The notes below the pieces were generated by a model that saw only the letters and a program-made list of their open reading frames with translations, was not told the DNA's origin and made no database searches. A stretch of 64,000 nt of DNA from Lumbricus rubellus (taxonomy: Eukaryota; Annelida; Clitellata; Crassiclitellata; Lumbricidae), in assembly GCA_945859605.1 (NCBI GenBank), contig OX243819.1:8616060-8680059 (forward strand). Reading direction: 5' to 3'. Both the position numbers and the translations under genes were made by a program. This document shows, in pieces, positions 34,917 through 46,290 of this stretch (its first letter is position 1; each line of letters begins with the position of its first letter).

Positions 34917-35844
34917 GGTGACGGCTGCTTCTGTTTGCCAACCGACTAATCACCAACACATGGACTGGACTGTTCTGCTTGTTTGCACTTTTTGCGGCTG
35001 TCGAGCGACGGACGCTTTTCAATCGGGCTCTGAAGATCGTGATTTGAAAGCTCGAATGAAAGAGAAGAAGAAGAAGAAGAGGTCGACGACGACGACGAAG
35101 AAGAAGAAGAAGAAGGGACCAACCGTCTTCAAGAGGGACGACCTCCTCTTCAAACGAAAGAGGCCGTCTCTTTTCAGCCGCTGCAACCTGCTATTTGCGA
35201 TCGAAGCATCTTCAAGAATCGGCAGAGGGGGTGGGGGTCAGGGGCGGATGCAGCATCGCGGTCAGTTTGCGTGGGACGCATCTCTCAAATCGAAGTCTAA
35301 ATGTAATGAACGAGCAAATGGGCCTTCTACCCCTCTCCCCCCCACTCCCCCATTCGGTTAACACCAGAGGCGCCTCAGTCAAAGGGGTTCAGTGCTCAAC
35401 ACCAACGGTGGCTCTGACTGAGAAAGGAACAGCTAAACGAGTGTTGGAGTCATGACAACTATGGACGTTTCATGGCTCTGCCAAATCTGACAACAAGAAG
35501 TGTGTCAGTTAAACGAAAGAAAATCTTATCAACAATTCGGCGGAATGAATGCACGAATGAGCAAACGAATGATCAGATGAATGAGAGAAAAAATCAAACG
35601 AACTGCTACTACTACTTTCTGTGCCTTCTACTTCTTCTTCCTCTTTGCTATAATTTTCTTCTTCTTTTCGTCTCCAAATTCGAGTCTCCTCTCAGCCGTA
35701 CGTACATGTTGTTACATGTAGCAGATAATACAGCAATGTATTCTGTTCTCATCATCGACCGCAATTACAATCAACGGCTGCTCGCCAGAAAAATCATCGT
35801 CGCTTCTCTTGCCCTCAAGAGTTTCTCTAGTGACGTCAGAGGAG
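34917..35844. other. non-coding stretch, no gene recognised
   Basis: It contains (GAA)n/(GAC)n at 35064-35115. Frames at 34918-35361 and 35472-35849 show no motif. Not called. Confidence 0.4.
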
Positions 35845-36075
35845 GATGAGGGAGAAGAGGAGAAATAGGACGAGGAGGACGAGGAGGAAGAGAAGGACGA
35901 GAAGGAGGAGGAGAACGAGGAGGAGAAGGAGAAGGAGGAGGACGAGGAGGAGAAGGAGAAGGAGGAGGAGGAGGACGACCAGGACGAGGAGGAGGAGCAG
36001 AAGGAGGAGGACGAGGAGGAGGACGACCAGGACGAGGAGGAGGAGGAGCAGGAGGCGAAGGAGGAGGAGGACGTC
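35845..36075. repeat. (GGA)n/(CGAGGA)n purine-rich array
   Basis: GAGGACGAGGAGG blocks repeat. Arg/Glu-rich and Pro/Leu-rich frames are artefacts. Confidence 0.85.
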
Positions 36076-36277
36076 CTTCTGTTTCTCTGTCTGTCCGTCC
36101 GGATGCAATCAATTGATTTCTAAGGAGTAAATAAATTATATTCAGTCTGCTCTTTGCTTTTTTCAGTTCTGTTCTTGTGACCAAAATACAAAAGACGGAT
36201 GAAATTATGGTTGTTCCGGAACAGTTGGAATTTGTTTATAAACCTCTTTGTCTCTCCGACTGTATCTGTGTTTGTGT

Positions 36278-36362
36278 CTGTCCATCCATCCATCCATTCA
36301 TCCATCCGTCCATCCATTCATCCATCCATCCATTCATCCATCTATCCATCCATCCATCTCTG
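36278..36362. repeat. (CATC)n array
   Basis: CATC with CATT and CGTC interruptions; complementary orientation of the GGAT arrays elsewhere. Confidence 0.9.
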
Positions 36363-37187
36363 TCTATGTCAATCGGAGTTTGTCTGTATGGGTGAGTATT
36401 TTAATTGATTTTCTCAGCTTGTGGATGTCTGTCTGTATTAGACATTCTGTCTATCTCTGCACATAAAACATCAATTAGACTACCCTATTTGGGTTCTAAC
36501 CGCTGCTTGTCTCATGCTCTTATCCCCATTCGAACTATACTCAGTCGTCTGATTCCGACCTACAGACGATTCTCAACCATCGTGGTTTACGCAAATCACA
36601 GCAGACATAGTTTTCACCAATCGAAACCCCAAAGTCGAAATTAATCCCAAATCTCTCACCCCTACGCCTTTCACGCCACCCACCCCACCACAATTCAACC
36701 CACCATCGTCGTTAGGCCTACTCTGCAAGTCTGCATGTACAATTGCGAGTAGGTATAGCCTACGCAGCGCAATTACTGGACCCGGTGGAGACGCCAGATT
36801 TGTTTCAGCCGCAGGCGACAGCAGCGTCTGCAACCGGAGGCTGCGAGTCGTACGGTGCCATCCGAACGACATATTGATGAGATGCTACCAGTGATTGTCC
36901 GATCGACTTGAACTGCCTGCAGCAGCAGCATCAGCAGCATCAGCAACAGACCGTTGTCACGCACCACAGCCACAGGCAATCGACATGTATTCTGCAGAAT
37001 CTGATGTGAGGAGAAGGAAGCAAAGAGGGAGTCAGTGGGTTCTCAAAACAATCCAAGAGTGTCACATTCATTCTCAATGTATTTTCTTTTCTATCTGTCT
37101 CTCTCTTTGACGCTCTTTATATCTACTTGCTTTTCTCTAAGTATGTATGTCTGCCTGTTTGCCTGTCTGTCTGTCGGTCGGTCGATC
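36363..37187. other. non-coding stretch, no gene recognised
   Basis: A short (CAG)n/(CAT)n patch at 36918-36950. No supported gene. Confidence 0.4.
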
Positions 37188-37528
<341 letters not shown>

Positions 37529-37964
37529 TCTCCCTGACTCTCAGATTCGTTGCTTCCATACAGAGCATGCTGCTATCCTCTACCATTACATAATGTTCAT
37601 GCCTTCATCTCTCCTACTCCATCCTTCCACCATTCGGTCCACCGCAGCTCTTGCTTTTCCATCACATAAAACATCAGCTGGAAATGAACTGTATAATTAT
37701 ATGCGTCCAATATACTATTGACAACACAAAATCCTTGGCGACATTTGCGTTCAGCATCTGCGCTAACTGCTGTCTGCTGCTGCTGATGCCGTTGCACTAG
37801 TGATGCGTGCATGACACCATGGCATGCGTGCATGACACCATGGCCTCCGACCTTCTGTCACTCCTACTTCCAAGTGCACTCTCTTTAGCAACGTCGTTAC
37901 TCAGTATACAACTGTGGAACCAGCGTCGTGTTCTAATGGCTAAACACTGCTAATGGTTCCCAGA
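37529..37964. other. non-coding stretch, no gene recognised
   Basis: It contains a direct repeat of GCATGACACCATGGC (about 37807-37846). No supported gene. Confidence 0.4.
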
Positions 37965-38088
37965 CAGGGCTGTACTCGGGAAGTGGTGGCGTCGTTGCCT
38001 TGGAGCCGGAAGGTTAGAGGTTCGAATCAACCTCGCCGCGTAAGGACCTTGGGCAAGTCCTTCACTCGCAGTTGCTCAGCGCTTCGGC
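37965..38088 (+). mobile_element. tRNA-derived SINE
   Basis: A pol III-type box B, GGTTCGAATCAACC, lies at about 38021-38034, with a box A-like TGGTGGCGTCGTTG about 35 bp upstream. The body ACCTTGGGCAAGTCCTTCACT is a motif seen in many animal SINEs. The SINE ends in a (CATA)n tail that has grown to about 345 bp. It is probably the seed of the following microsatellite. Confidence 0.75.
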
Positions 38089-38432
38089 ATGCATACATAC
38101 ATACATACATACATACATACATACATACATACATACATACATACATACATACATACATACATACATACATACATACATACATACATACATACATACATAC
38201 ATACATACATACATACATACATACATACATACATACATACATACATACATACATACATACATACATACATACATACATACATACATACATACATACATAC
38301 ATACATACATACATACATACATACATACATACATACATACATACATACATACATACATACATACATACATACATACATACATACATACATACATACATAC
38401 ATACATACATACATACATACATACATACATAC
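38089..38432. repeat. (CATA)n microsatellite, about 345 bp, SINE tail
   Basis: Uninterrupted CATA units starting at the SINE 3' end. Sequence after it (CACATAGAACTGG, then AATAAA at about 38466) may be target DNA or SINE end. Confidence 0.97.
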
Positions 38433-38849
38433 ACATAGAACTGGTTCAATGTCTTTTACCTTTTGAATAAAGACCGACTAGATCTAATAATAATCCGATC
38501 AATTTTAATCCAATCTTAACTTCTTTAACGCCGACGTCTGGAGTTACATAATCGATTCTGGTTCCAAAAAAACTTGCAATCAATGGTCTTTCTCATCATT
38601 TTATTTCATGCTGAATATTCGCTGCATTATTTTTGGTTGGCCAGTTGCTGCACGCTTCCCCACACGGCAGAATAATAATTATAGATTCTATACGTACTCT
38701 AAAAATTATTTTTTACAAAATAAGGAAATTAATCGAGACAATAATTATAAGTCACTACTCAGTTCTTTCTATTATTTCTACTGTTGCTGTGGCTGTTGTA
38801 ATCAATATTATTGTTAGTATTGTTATTGTTAGTTATTATCATTGTTATT
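38433..38849. other. non-coding stretch, no gene recognised
   Basis: No supported gene. Confidence 0.4.
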
Positions 38850-38985
38850 ATCATCGTCGTCGTCGTCGTCATCATCATCATCACCACCACCATCATCATC
38901 ATCATCATCATCACCACCACCACCACCATCACCATCACCACCACCACCATCACCACCATCATCATCATCATCATCATAATCATCG

Positions 38986-39062
<77 letters not shown>

Positions 39063-39106
39063 GTCGTCGTCGTCGTCATTATCATCACCATCGTCATCGT
39101 CATCAT
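38850..39106. repeat. (ATC)n/(ACC)n/(GTC)n array
   Basis: About 255 bp of mixed trinucleotides with a long pure ATC core at about 38993-39062. Confidence 0.9.
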
Positions 39107-39889
39107 CATTGCTAGGCTATGCTATTACATTGCATCCATTGTGAGTCCAACATCATCAAATCTCAATCTGAGGCACGAGACATTATAATAATATCAGTGG
39201 CAGCGAATTCTCTTGAGATCCGTGGACAGTACTTGCTAACCATCGTCAGAAGAGAGGTGTCAAACCCATGCCCGACCTACGCCCTCCAATCCGAGCACTC
39301 CAGCCACACGGCTACAGTGCCTCCATCGGGCAACACCCGCCCCCATCCCCAGCGGCATCCCACCCCTGGCCAGACCCGACCATAAATGGCGACTCAGCCT
39401 CGCGCGTGTTTTCCGGAGAGTGGAGACCCACCAATACTTGCAGGAAATGCAATAAAACCTAATTAATGCTAGAACTCTGCGTAGCCATATCGAGCTCACC
39501 GATCATAAAGATGTCGTATGAACCGCATCAGTAACAGCAGCAGCAGCAGCAGTAACAGCAGCATCTGTAGCAGACGTAGCGACGCCTTCTTGGCTCCGAC
39601 CGGCTTCACGAACAGCAGCTGCAGCAACAGCATCGGCATCGGCAGTTCCTATGCAGCAAGCGTACGCCGTCCTTGCTTGCGCCTACTTGTTGCGATTGAT
39701 GTGTTGCAAGATTGCAATAACTTAGACAGAAGAATAAAATGAAAATGAAAGATAAAATTGGCACTGAACTATTTCTTATAAGTAGCCTACGACTTCTTTC
39801 GTAGTCGGCTAATGATGACGACGACGACGACGATGAGAAAGAACTAATAATGAAAAGACTAATAGAACTACTACTACTACTAATAATAA
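39107..39889. other. non-coding stretch, no gene recognised
   Basis: A CAG-rich patch at 39533-39570 and (GAC)n at 39816-39834. No supported gene. Confidence 0.4.
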
Positions 39890-39898
39890 TAGTAATGA

Positions 39899-39936
<38 letters not shown>

Positions 39937-39990
39937 AATAATAATAATAATAATAATAAGAATAATAATAAAATAATAAAAACAATTATT

Positions 39991-40028
<38 letters not shown>

Positions 40029-40035
40029 AATCATC
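39890..40035. repeat. (GAT)n, (AAT)n and (ATC)n, inverted
   Basis: GAT at 39900-39935, AAT at 39936-39980, then ATC at 39990-40028. GAT and ATC arms are complementary and flank the AAT core, so the block can fold into a hairpin. Confidence 0.8.
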
Positions 40036-40289
40036 TTCATTGTCATCGTCAACGTCATTATTATTATAACGATAATAGTAGGCACATTCATAATTTGAAG
40101 TCCAAAGGTTTTGTTGCTAATAACTTGGCTAGAAATAAGAATTTTAAAATCATGCTTTACAGGCTTCAAGGTAATTCATATTATTTTATGCACAACAGTC
40201 AAATTTCAACAAAACATTTGAAAAAGAACAAACGTTATATCACATTTAGTGAGTCCACTCACTGCTTTTTGACGATCCAAAAACATAAC
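40036..40289. other. non-coding stretch, no gene recognised
   Basis: Nothing recognised. Confidence 0.4.
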
Positions 40290-40304
40290 GCATCATCATC
40301 ACCG

Positions 40305-40343
<39 letters not shown>

Positions 40344-40510
40344 CCACCACCATCATCTTCATTGTCATCGTCTACAGCAGCAGCAACAACAACAACTGCG
40401 TCCTCATCAAAATCATCATTCTCATCATCAACAAGAACAACAACAACATCATCAGCATCATCATTATCAACAATAACAACAACAACAACATCATCATCGC
40501 CGTCATCATC
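40290..40510. repeat. (ATC)n/(AAC)n mixed trinucleotide array
   Basis: ATC core at 40308-40345, then AAC and CAG patches to 40510. Confidence 0.85.
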
Positions 40511-40582
40511 GCACCATCATAAGAAGCAGCAAATGGAACTGTGTGCTTTGGATGACAAACGTACGCAGGTTGTTGTTGTGAA

Positions 40583-41023
40583 CATAGTTCGATGCGTACG
40601 CGTACCTTATATAAGGTACGCATATAATACGTGCGTACCTTTCAAATAATAAAATACGCGTACCATACGCGTATTTTATTTCTGAGTATTATTATATTAT
40701 ATGTCAGTGTTTTGACGCTTCACCGATATTAAATTACTCACTTATTGGCACATGCAAACAAAGTGACTTCACCAGCATATTTACGTTATCATGAACGGCC
40801 TGATGTGATTTTTGTGATTATATAACATTTTAAGGCTTTAATACTTGTAAATGAGTATGTTACACCATGACATGGCATGAATAATCAATAATCCATGACT
40901 TATAGCATGTGCCACGGTTAAGTGTTGTACCGTACCTTTTACGTACCCTTCAATAAGGTACGTTAAAATACGTACGTACCTTTCAAAGAATATAATACGT
41001 ACCATACGTACCCTCGAACTATG
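40583..41023. mobile_element. 441-bp MITE with 8-bp TSD, TIR CATAGTTCGA
   Basis: TIRs CATAGTTCGA at 40583-40592 and inverted at 41014-41023, continuing with one or two mismatches into GTACG. Perfect 8-bp duplication GTTGTGAA (40575-40582 and 41024-41031). Subterminal sequence on both sides is built from GTACG and ACGTACC words, including a perfect 20-bp palindrome at 40601-40620. The 8-bp TSD suggests hAT mobilisation. Confidence 0.88.
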
Positions 41024-41214
41024 GTTGTGAAGGCGAATTGAGGAGGAGAGTGATCGGCGGGATGTCATTAATAATGATGATGAAAGCAGATGAGTATTAC
41101 CTTCGCTAATTTGTTTATCAGTTCAGATATTTTCAGGTAATTAACAGAAGCAAAGCATAGAGAGAAATAGAAGGTGAGTGAGACACACAGGGAGAGAGAA
41201 CGCCAACAATATAC

Positions 41215-41582
41215 TATTGAATGGATGTAGGCCTATGGATGGATGATTGAAATGAATGAATGGATGGATGGATGAATGGATGGATGGATGGATGGGAGGA
41301 TGGATGGATGGATAATTGGATGGATGGATGAAATGGATGGATGAGAAGATGGATGGATAAATGGATGGATGGATGGATGGGAGGATGGATGGATGGATAA
41401 ATGGATGGATGGACGAAATGGATGGATGGATGGATGAATGAATGGATTGATTGGTGGATGGAAGAAATAGATGGATGGATGGAAGGATGGTTGGATGAAA
41501 TGGATGGGTAAAAATTAATGGACGGACGGACGGACGGACGGAAGGACAGACGGATGGATGGATAGATGGATGGATCTATGGA
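41215..41582. repeat. (GGAT)n array with AAATGGAT and GGAC variants
   Basis: About 365 bp of GGAT with GAAATGGAT breaks and a pure GGAC stretch at 41521-41541. Confidence 0.9.
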
Positions 41583-42144
41583 CAAATGGATAGACTGGAT
41601 CCTTTCTTAATTCAGTTCGAAATGAATCGTCGTTTGCTTATCAAACGAAAGAAAACAAACCGAACGCATTGAACTATTTTCAATTAAATTGCAAAAATAT
41701 TACATCGACCCAATTGCAAGTACATGTACATGTAGACTATCTTCTTCTTCTTCAGATGAAATTGACTCTAAACTACTGTATAGCTAAGTTCCTAAGTGAC
41801 TCTGCTTACAGTGCTTAGCCTTCGACGGTATTATATTGTCTCAAAAAGTGATAGATTGCGCGACATCAGGCTATCTTTCCGATCATCCGTCGCCGCAGTC
41901 TCTTTGGAGCCACGATGCCGCTGTCTTCAAATGGATTGAGCAACACAAAGCCACCATTGTCGTCTGTGAGGTTTCTCGACTAAAACCTAGTTAAGATCTG
42001 ACGATAAAATCGAAAGAAAAATCGTCCAGCTCCCATGGGTTCTACGGCAAAAGTTTCTCCTTGGGTCCCGTCTTAACTAATGAAATCTTCGCTATTGCCT
42101 CTTATGGCAAAAGTAGCCTAAGTATGGCAAAATGCATGGCTATT
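41583..42144. other. non-coding stretch, no gene recognised
   Basis: No supported gene. Confidence 0.4.
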
Positions 42145-42310
42145 AAGAGGTTGAATGGTAACCCAATGGCACAGGGATCAGAAGGTCGCGGGTTTGATAC
42201 TCGTAATTTGTCCCGTAGGGTCGCCTCCTCCTTCAACTCTCTAGAGTTGACTGTGAATGACAGATGAGGGCCTTGCAGACTGCCATACAGTTAAACTCGA
42301 CTCTTGCTAA
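42145..42310 (+). mobile_element. tRNA-derived SINE
   Basis: Box B-like CGGGTTTGATACTCG at 42189-42203, preceded by the box A-like TGGTAACCCAATGGC. The body continues GTAGGGTCGCCTCCTCC and GACAGATGAGGGCCTTG. No clear tail. Called on the promoter boxes and spacing only. Confidence 0.55.
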
Positions 42311-42394
42311 ATTTCTTGGCATCTGTTGCTGCTGTATCATTTGATCTAACGTCATGCTTGATAGTTTGAGATGCTCGAGATGAAAAGCACATTT

Positions 42395-42670
42395 TGATCG
42401 TCTATCCATCCATTTAATCTATTCATCCATTTCATCCATCCATCCATTCATCCATTCATTCATTTCATTTCATCCATCCATCCATTCATCCATTTCATCC
42501 ATCCATCCATTTCATGTCATCCATCCATTCATCTATTCATCCATTTCATTTCATCCATCCATTCATCCATTTCATTTCATCCATCCATTCATTCATCCAT
42601 TTCATTTCATCCATCCATCCATTTCATCCATCCATCCATTCATCCATTTCATTTCATCCATCCATTTATT
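42395..42670. repeat. (CATC)n with CATTT interruptions
   Basis: CATC units broken at regular intervals by CATTTCATTT, giving blocks of about 40-45 bp that repeat. Confidence 0.88.
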
Positions 42671-42816
42671 CGCAATCCACCATTCTTCCACAATATTCCT
42701 CCCTGTCACTCATCCACCTATCAATGCATTCATTCATCCACTCATCTAACCATCCTTCCATCCGCAGCTCTCCAATTCATATATGTATATGTGAATATAA
42801 TTATATTATATATATA

Positions 42817-43186
42817 CATAGGCGTAGGAGACGGGGGTCCAGGGGGGGCAAATGCCCCCCCAAATTTCGGGCAAGTCTGATTTTTCGGGCAAGCAGACCC
42901 GGAAAAATAAAGAAGTTTTTAAAAAAAATTAGTTTTTTTTATTTTTCCGGGTCTTTTTGCCCGAAAAATCAGACTTGCCCGAACAAAAACGGTAGTCAGA
43001 CCTTTCGGGCAAAAAGTAACGGAAAATTTCAGAAGATTTCGGCCGAATGATTAAAAAAAGGTGGTCAGAATTTTCGGGCAAACGTAACGGGAATTTTTCT
43101 CAAGATTTCGGCCGGATGACAAAAAATTTTTCGGGCAAAAATTAGATTTTTGCCCCCCCAACGCTGAAATGTCCCCTACGCCTATG
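42817..43186. mobile_element. 370-bp hairpin-forming MITE, TIR CATAGGCGTAGG
   Basis: TIRs CATAGGCGTAGG at 42817-42828 and inverted at 43175-43186. The flanks are TATATATA on both sides (42809-42816, 43187-43194), compatible with an 8-bp TSD though low complexity. The left half contains a long inner inverted repeat: GGGCAAGTCTGATTTTTCGG (from about 42870) pairs with its complement near 42958-42982. It is a sister of the nested copy at 47097-47373, whose TSD is unambiguous. Confidence 0.85.
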
Positions 43187-43690
43187 TATATATACATATA
43201 TATTTTGGATAAATAGATCAATGGACTAAAAATACGGAAGGATCGAAAGTAGGAAAAGACGGATGGATGGTCATATAAATATTATACGCTGTATATATGT
43301 ATGTATGATGTAATATATATGATATAATTAGGCTATATATAGATATATAATATATAACATAATACACTGGTCTATTTAATACGATAACATAATGACGTCA
43401 CGTGCCTTCTTAACCGAAGAAGCCTATTAGTTTTACGACATGATAAACTACTGCATGGTAGACGACGCACCGAGTTCCAATCTAATTATATTGGCCGACT
43501 TTATCTAGCGCCAGTCGTTCAGCAGCGAGTCTTGAGACACTGGCGGTGGCAGCAGAAGCAGCTCTGGCGCCATTCATTAAGATAAAACATCTTCTAGAGA
43601 CTATAATAGGAGGTTTTTCGACGATATATTACACGCTCGTGTTCATAATATAGGCCCACAGAATGGCCCTTTATAACGAAATAGCTAGCC
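43187..43690. other. A/T-rich non-coding stretch
   Basis: TATA-rich patches to about 43375. No supported gene. Confidence 0.4.
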
Positions 43691-44063
43691 CAGTGGTTCC
43701 CAACCTTTTTGGACTGTAGGGCCACTTTTTCTATGTTGGAGGACATGAGGGCCACTTTTTCTTAGTTAAAAGGACTTAAGGGCATTTAGGGGGCCACAAT
43801 GCTAAAATTTAATTAACTAGAAGCATATAAAAATTGTTATAATTAATTCAAAGTAGAATGTTTGATGTTTATAGACTTCAAAATAAAATAATTTGTAATA
43901 GAAAATGGTTATAAAATATATTCTATCCTGTCCAAATTGTCAATTTTTCATATATTTTTGTTAATTCTTTGAGAGATGAGTGCCATTGTTGAGGCCTGGC
44001 GGGCCATTTGGTGAGGCCTCGCGGGCCACTTTTGGCCCGCGGGCCACGGGTTGGGAACCGCTG
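43691..44063. mobile_element. 373-bp non-autonomous hAT element
   Basis: TIRs CAGTGGTTCCCAACC at 43691-43705 and inverted (CAGCGGTTCCCAACC) at 44049-44063, one mismatch. Perfect 8-bp duplication AGCTAGCC (43683-43690, 44064-44071). CAGTGGTTCCCAAC termini and 8-bp TSD are standard for hAT. The subterminal regions carry repeated GGGCCAC words. No transposase. Confidence 0.92.
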
Positions 44064-44287
44064 AGCTAGCCGCTATATTAATAGTGTATATGGCTTCATA
44101 TATCCTTCGTGGGTAGCATTATGAATTATTGGCTTATTATGGATTGACAAATAGCCCAGGGTGGATGGATGGCCTGTTCCTCCTGTTGTATGACGTACGG
44201 CATACACGCAGACGCACACGCATTTGGCGGGAGCTGTTTGTAGGCCACTTCATGGAAATGCTAGGCATTCATAGCAGTCGTTCTTCT

Positions 44288-44392
44288 TTGTATTGTATTG
44301 TATTGTATTGTATTGTACTGTATTGTATTGTATTGTATTGTATTGTATTGTATTGTATTGTATTGTATTGTATTGTATTGTATTGTATTGTA
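44288..44392. repeat. (TATTG)n pentanucleotide array, retroelement tail
   Basis: About 21 TATTG units with one TACTG. On the minus strand this is (CAATA)n following AAGCGCTTTGTATAGGG, the layout of a SINE or LINE 3' end. Confidence 0.9.
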
Positions 44393-44640
44393 TATGACCC
44401 TATACAAAGCGCTTGCCTCAGCAAATCTTCTCAGAAGCTCTCCCAGTGCGATCAACCCCGAGAGAATAGGACGGATTTGAGGTGAGGCAAAGATGATGAA
44501 ACTATATCAGAGAGAAAGGCGGCACGAACTATAATGGTGGAAGTCCATTCCATAGATGTTGACCTGACGTGCTTTGGCAGTGCCAGTCCCAGGCCTGAAG
44601 AAATAAGGAGGGCTATACACTAATCATTCTTGATATGACA
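44393..44640 (-). mobile_element. SINE or LINE 3' body, minus strand
   Basis: Read on the minus strand the sequence ends AAGCGCTTTGTATAGGGTCA and then (TACAA)n. The terminal GCGCT(A/T)TxTA motif resembles that of the LINE tails elsewhere in the window. No coding remnant or pol III boxes are clear, so family and 5' limit are uncertain. Confidence 0.5.
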
Positions 44641-44696
44641 CAGTGTCGTTCAACAGCGTTTGCAAATGGAGTAATACAGGCTAAACTTGCTTCTTA

Positions 44697-44714
44697 CTTA
44701 CTAACATACATACA

Positions 44715-44748
<34 letters not shown>

Positions 44749-44752
44749 GGCC
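44697..44752. repeat. (CTTA)n microsatellite
   Basis: CTTA/CATA units in two patches. Short. Confidence 0.85.
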
Positions 44753-45056
44753 TTCATGGATAGAAGTAGGCTACACGCTATTAGAAACAAAGGCAGAGAA
44801 ACAGAAAACAAAATGGCGGAGGAAGACTGAATGAAAACTAAAGCATGGAATTATGTCTCAACGACTCGGACCGTTTCCAGTTTCTTTCTATCCATTTATC
44901 TTATAAACAGTTCTAGTATAATAGGTCTACATACGAGAATTGAGAAAATAATAGAAGGGAAAAATCAAAGAGATGCCTCAAAAGCTGACGAAAGATGCTA
45001 CTGAATTCTATGAGATAGAGAATTGAAAGTAGACATTCTCTTCTTATAAGAAAGAA

Positions 45057-45127
45057 GAAGAAAAGGAGGAGGAGAACAAGAGGAGGAGGAGGAGGAGGAG
45101 GAGGAGAAGAGGAGGAGGAGGAGGAAA
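45057..45127. repeat. (GGA)n purine tract
   Basis: GGA with GAA and CAAG interruptions. Confidence 0.85.
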
Positions 45128-45526
45128 CGAAGGAGGAGAAGAAGAATAACACATGAGTCAAAAGCTGCAACGAGCTCACAGATAGTGTCATCTTCTTCCT
45201 CCTCTTCCTCTTCCAACTATCTTCCTCTACTTCTCCTCTTCCTTATCACTATTATTAGTTGGATATACAGGGTGGCGCAGAAAAAACCGGCCTATTAGTA
45301 ATCATTGTCTTAAACTATCATTAGACTGCAGAAATGACACAGAAAAATGGCATTGGTTTGGCATTTAATATAGCCTAACATTGAATGAACTGTAAAATTT
45401 CAGAGTGTTCTGAATGCGTAAGAAATTTAAGTCAAAGTGATGTCCTCCGTTTGCTGCGATAACCAATGATAATCGCTTGCGAAACTGGCCAATAGCCCGG
45501 TTGATAGTGTGCTCGCTGATTTCGTC

Positions 45527-45800
45527 CTAGCATGCGGTCAGAACTTCTTTCAAATGTTCAATATCTCGAATTCTCTGCCTGTAGACAAGCTGCTGAAGCA
45601 TTCCCCAGATCGAAAAGTCTACGGGATTCAAGTCCCGACTGTTCGGGGGCCAATTTGCTGGTTCAATAAAGTCTGGAACGTGAGCAGTGAGAAAAGCAAC
45701 TGTTTTTCGTGAACGATGAGCAAGTGCTCCATCCTGTTGGAAAGTGAAATTCTCACCAGAGTGAGCTATAATGTCTGGCAGTAATACGCTGAACAGTTCT
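45527..45800 (-). pseudogene. mariner transposase, C-terminal catalytic fragment
   Basis: The frame carries FTFQQDGALAHRS, whose Asp is the second catalytic residue, and NWPPNSRDLNPVDFSIWG, whose last Asp is the third. There are 37 residues between them (DD37D). A third residue of Asp instead of Glu separates it from Tc1 proper. The start of true homology is about LLPDIIAHSGE; upstream the frame is only overlap with the N-terminal fragment. Confidence 0.88.
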
Positions 45801-46139
45801 ACGAGATATACCAGTTTGACGTTCAATTTCTCTCGGAGATTTGCTTGTTCCCGATTGGTCTTCTTGACTTGAAATCAGTTCCTCGACCTTCGCTACGTTA
45901 TGAGCCGTACGAACCGATCGCGGTCGACCGCTACCCTGTTTTCTTTTAGTGTCGCCAGTTTTGTCGATCCTTTTGATCAAATCATTCAACGTATTTCGCT
46001 TCCATTGTCGTTGTGGGAATTCTCTAATCATTCGAAGCGAACCCCATCCTTTTTCGAGTCTTAACGCACGAATTAACGATTTATCATCAATTGTCAGCAG
46101 ACGCTTCGCCATGACGGTACAAAGAATAGTTAACGCCAT
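45780..46139 (-). pseudogene. mariner transposase, N-terminal DNA-binding fragment
   Basis: About 110 codons from an ATG at 46139 (or MAKRLL at 46112). A first helix-turn-helix spans roughly residues 12-68, followed by the GSGRPRSVRT hook typical of Tc1/mariner proteins, then a second helix-turn-helix, SPREIERQTGISRRTVQRI. Homology ends near 45785, where the sequence jumps to the catalytic fragment in another frame, so roughly 100 residues are deleted. Confidence 0.88.
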
Positions 46140-46290
46140 AGAATACTTGATGTCAGTTTTATTTTATGTAGCGCTCTCATTTTACTGTGTCATTTCTGTC
46201 TAATGATAGTTTTAAAGTGATAATTACTTTGATTATTCAAGCGATGCTATTGCAAAACTAATAGTCCGGTTTTTTCTGCGCCACCCTGTA

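Larger units (their letters stand above)
45268..46288 (-). mobile_element. Tc1/mariner element, DD37D type, internally deleted
   Basis: TIRs begin CAGGGTGGCGCAG and are identical over the first 23 bases (45268-45290, 46266-46288), extending to about 34 bp with few mismatches. TA flanks both ends (45266-45267, 46289-46290). The element is 1021 bp, shorter than the usual 1.3 kb. It keeps the N-terminal DNA-binding part and the C-terminal catalytic part of a transposase but lacks the middle with the first catalytic Asp. The spacing between the last two Asp residues is 37, the maT-like class. Near-perfect TIRs suggest fairly recent movement, helped by an intact copy elsewhere. Confidence 0.93.

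Noticed and set aside
38027..38470. Overlapping long frames on both strands in (CATA)n
   Set aside because: Pure microsatellite translations (Ile-His-Thr-Tyr, Cys-Met-Tyr-Val).
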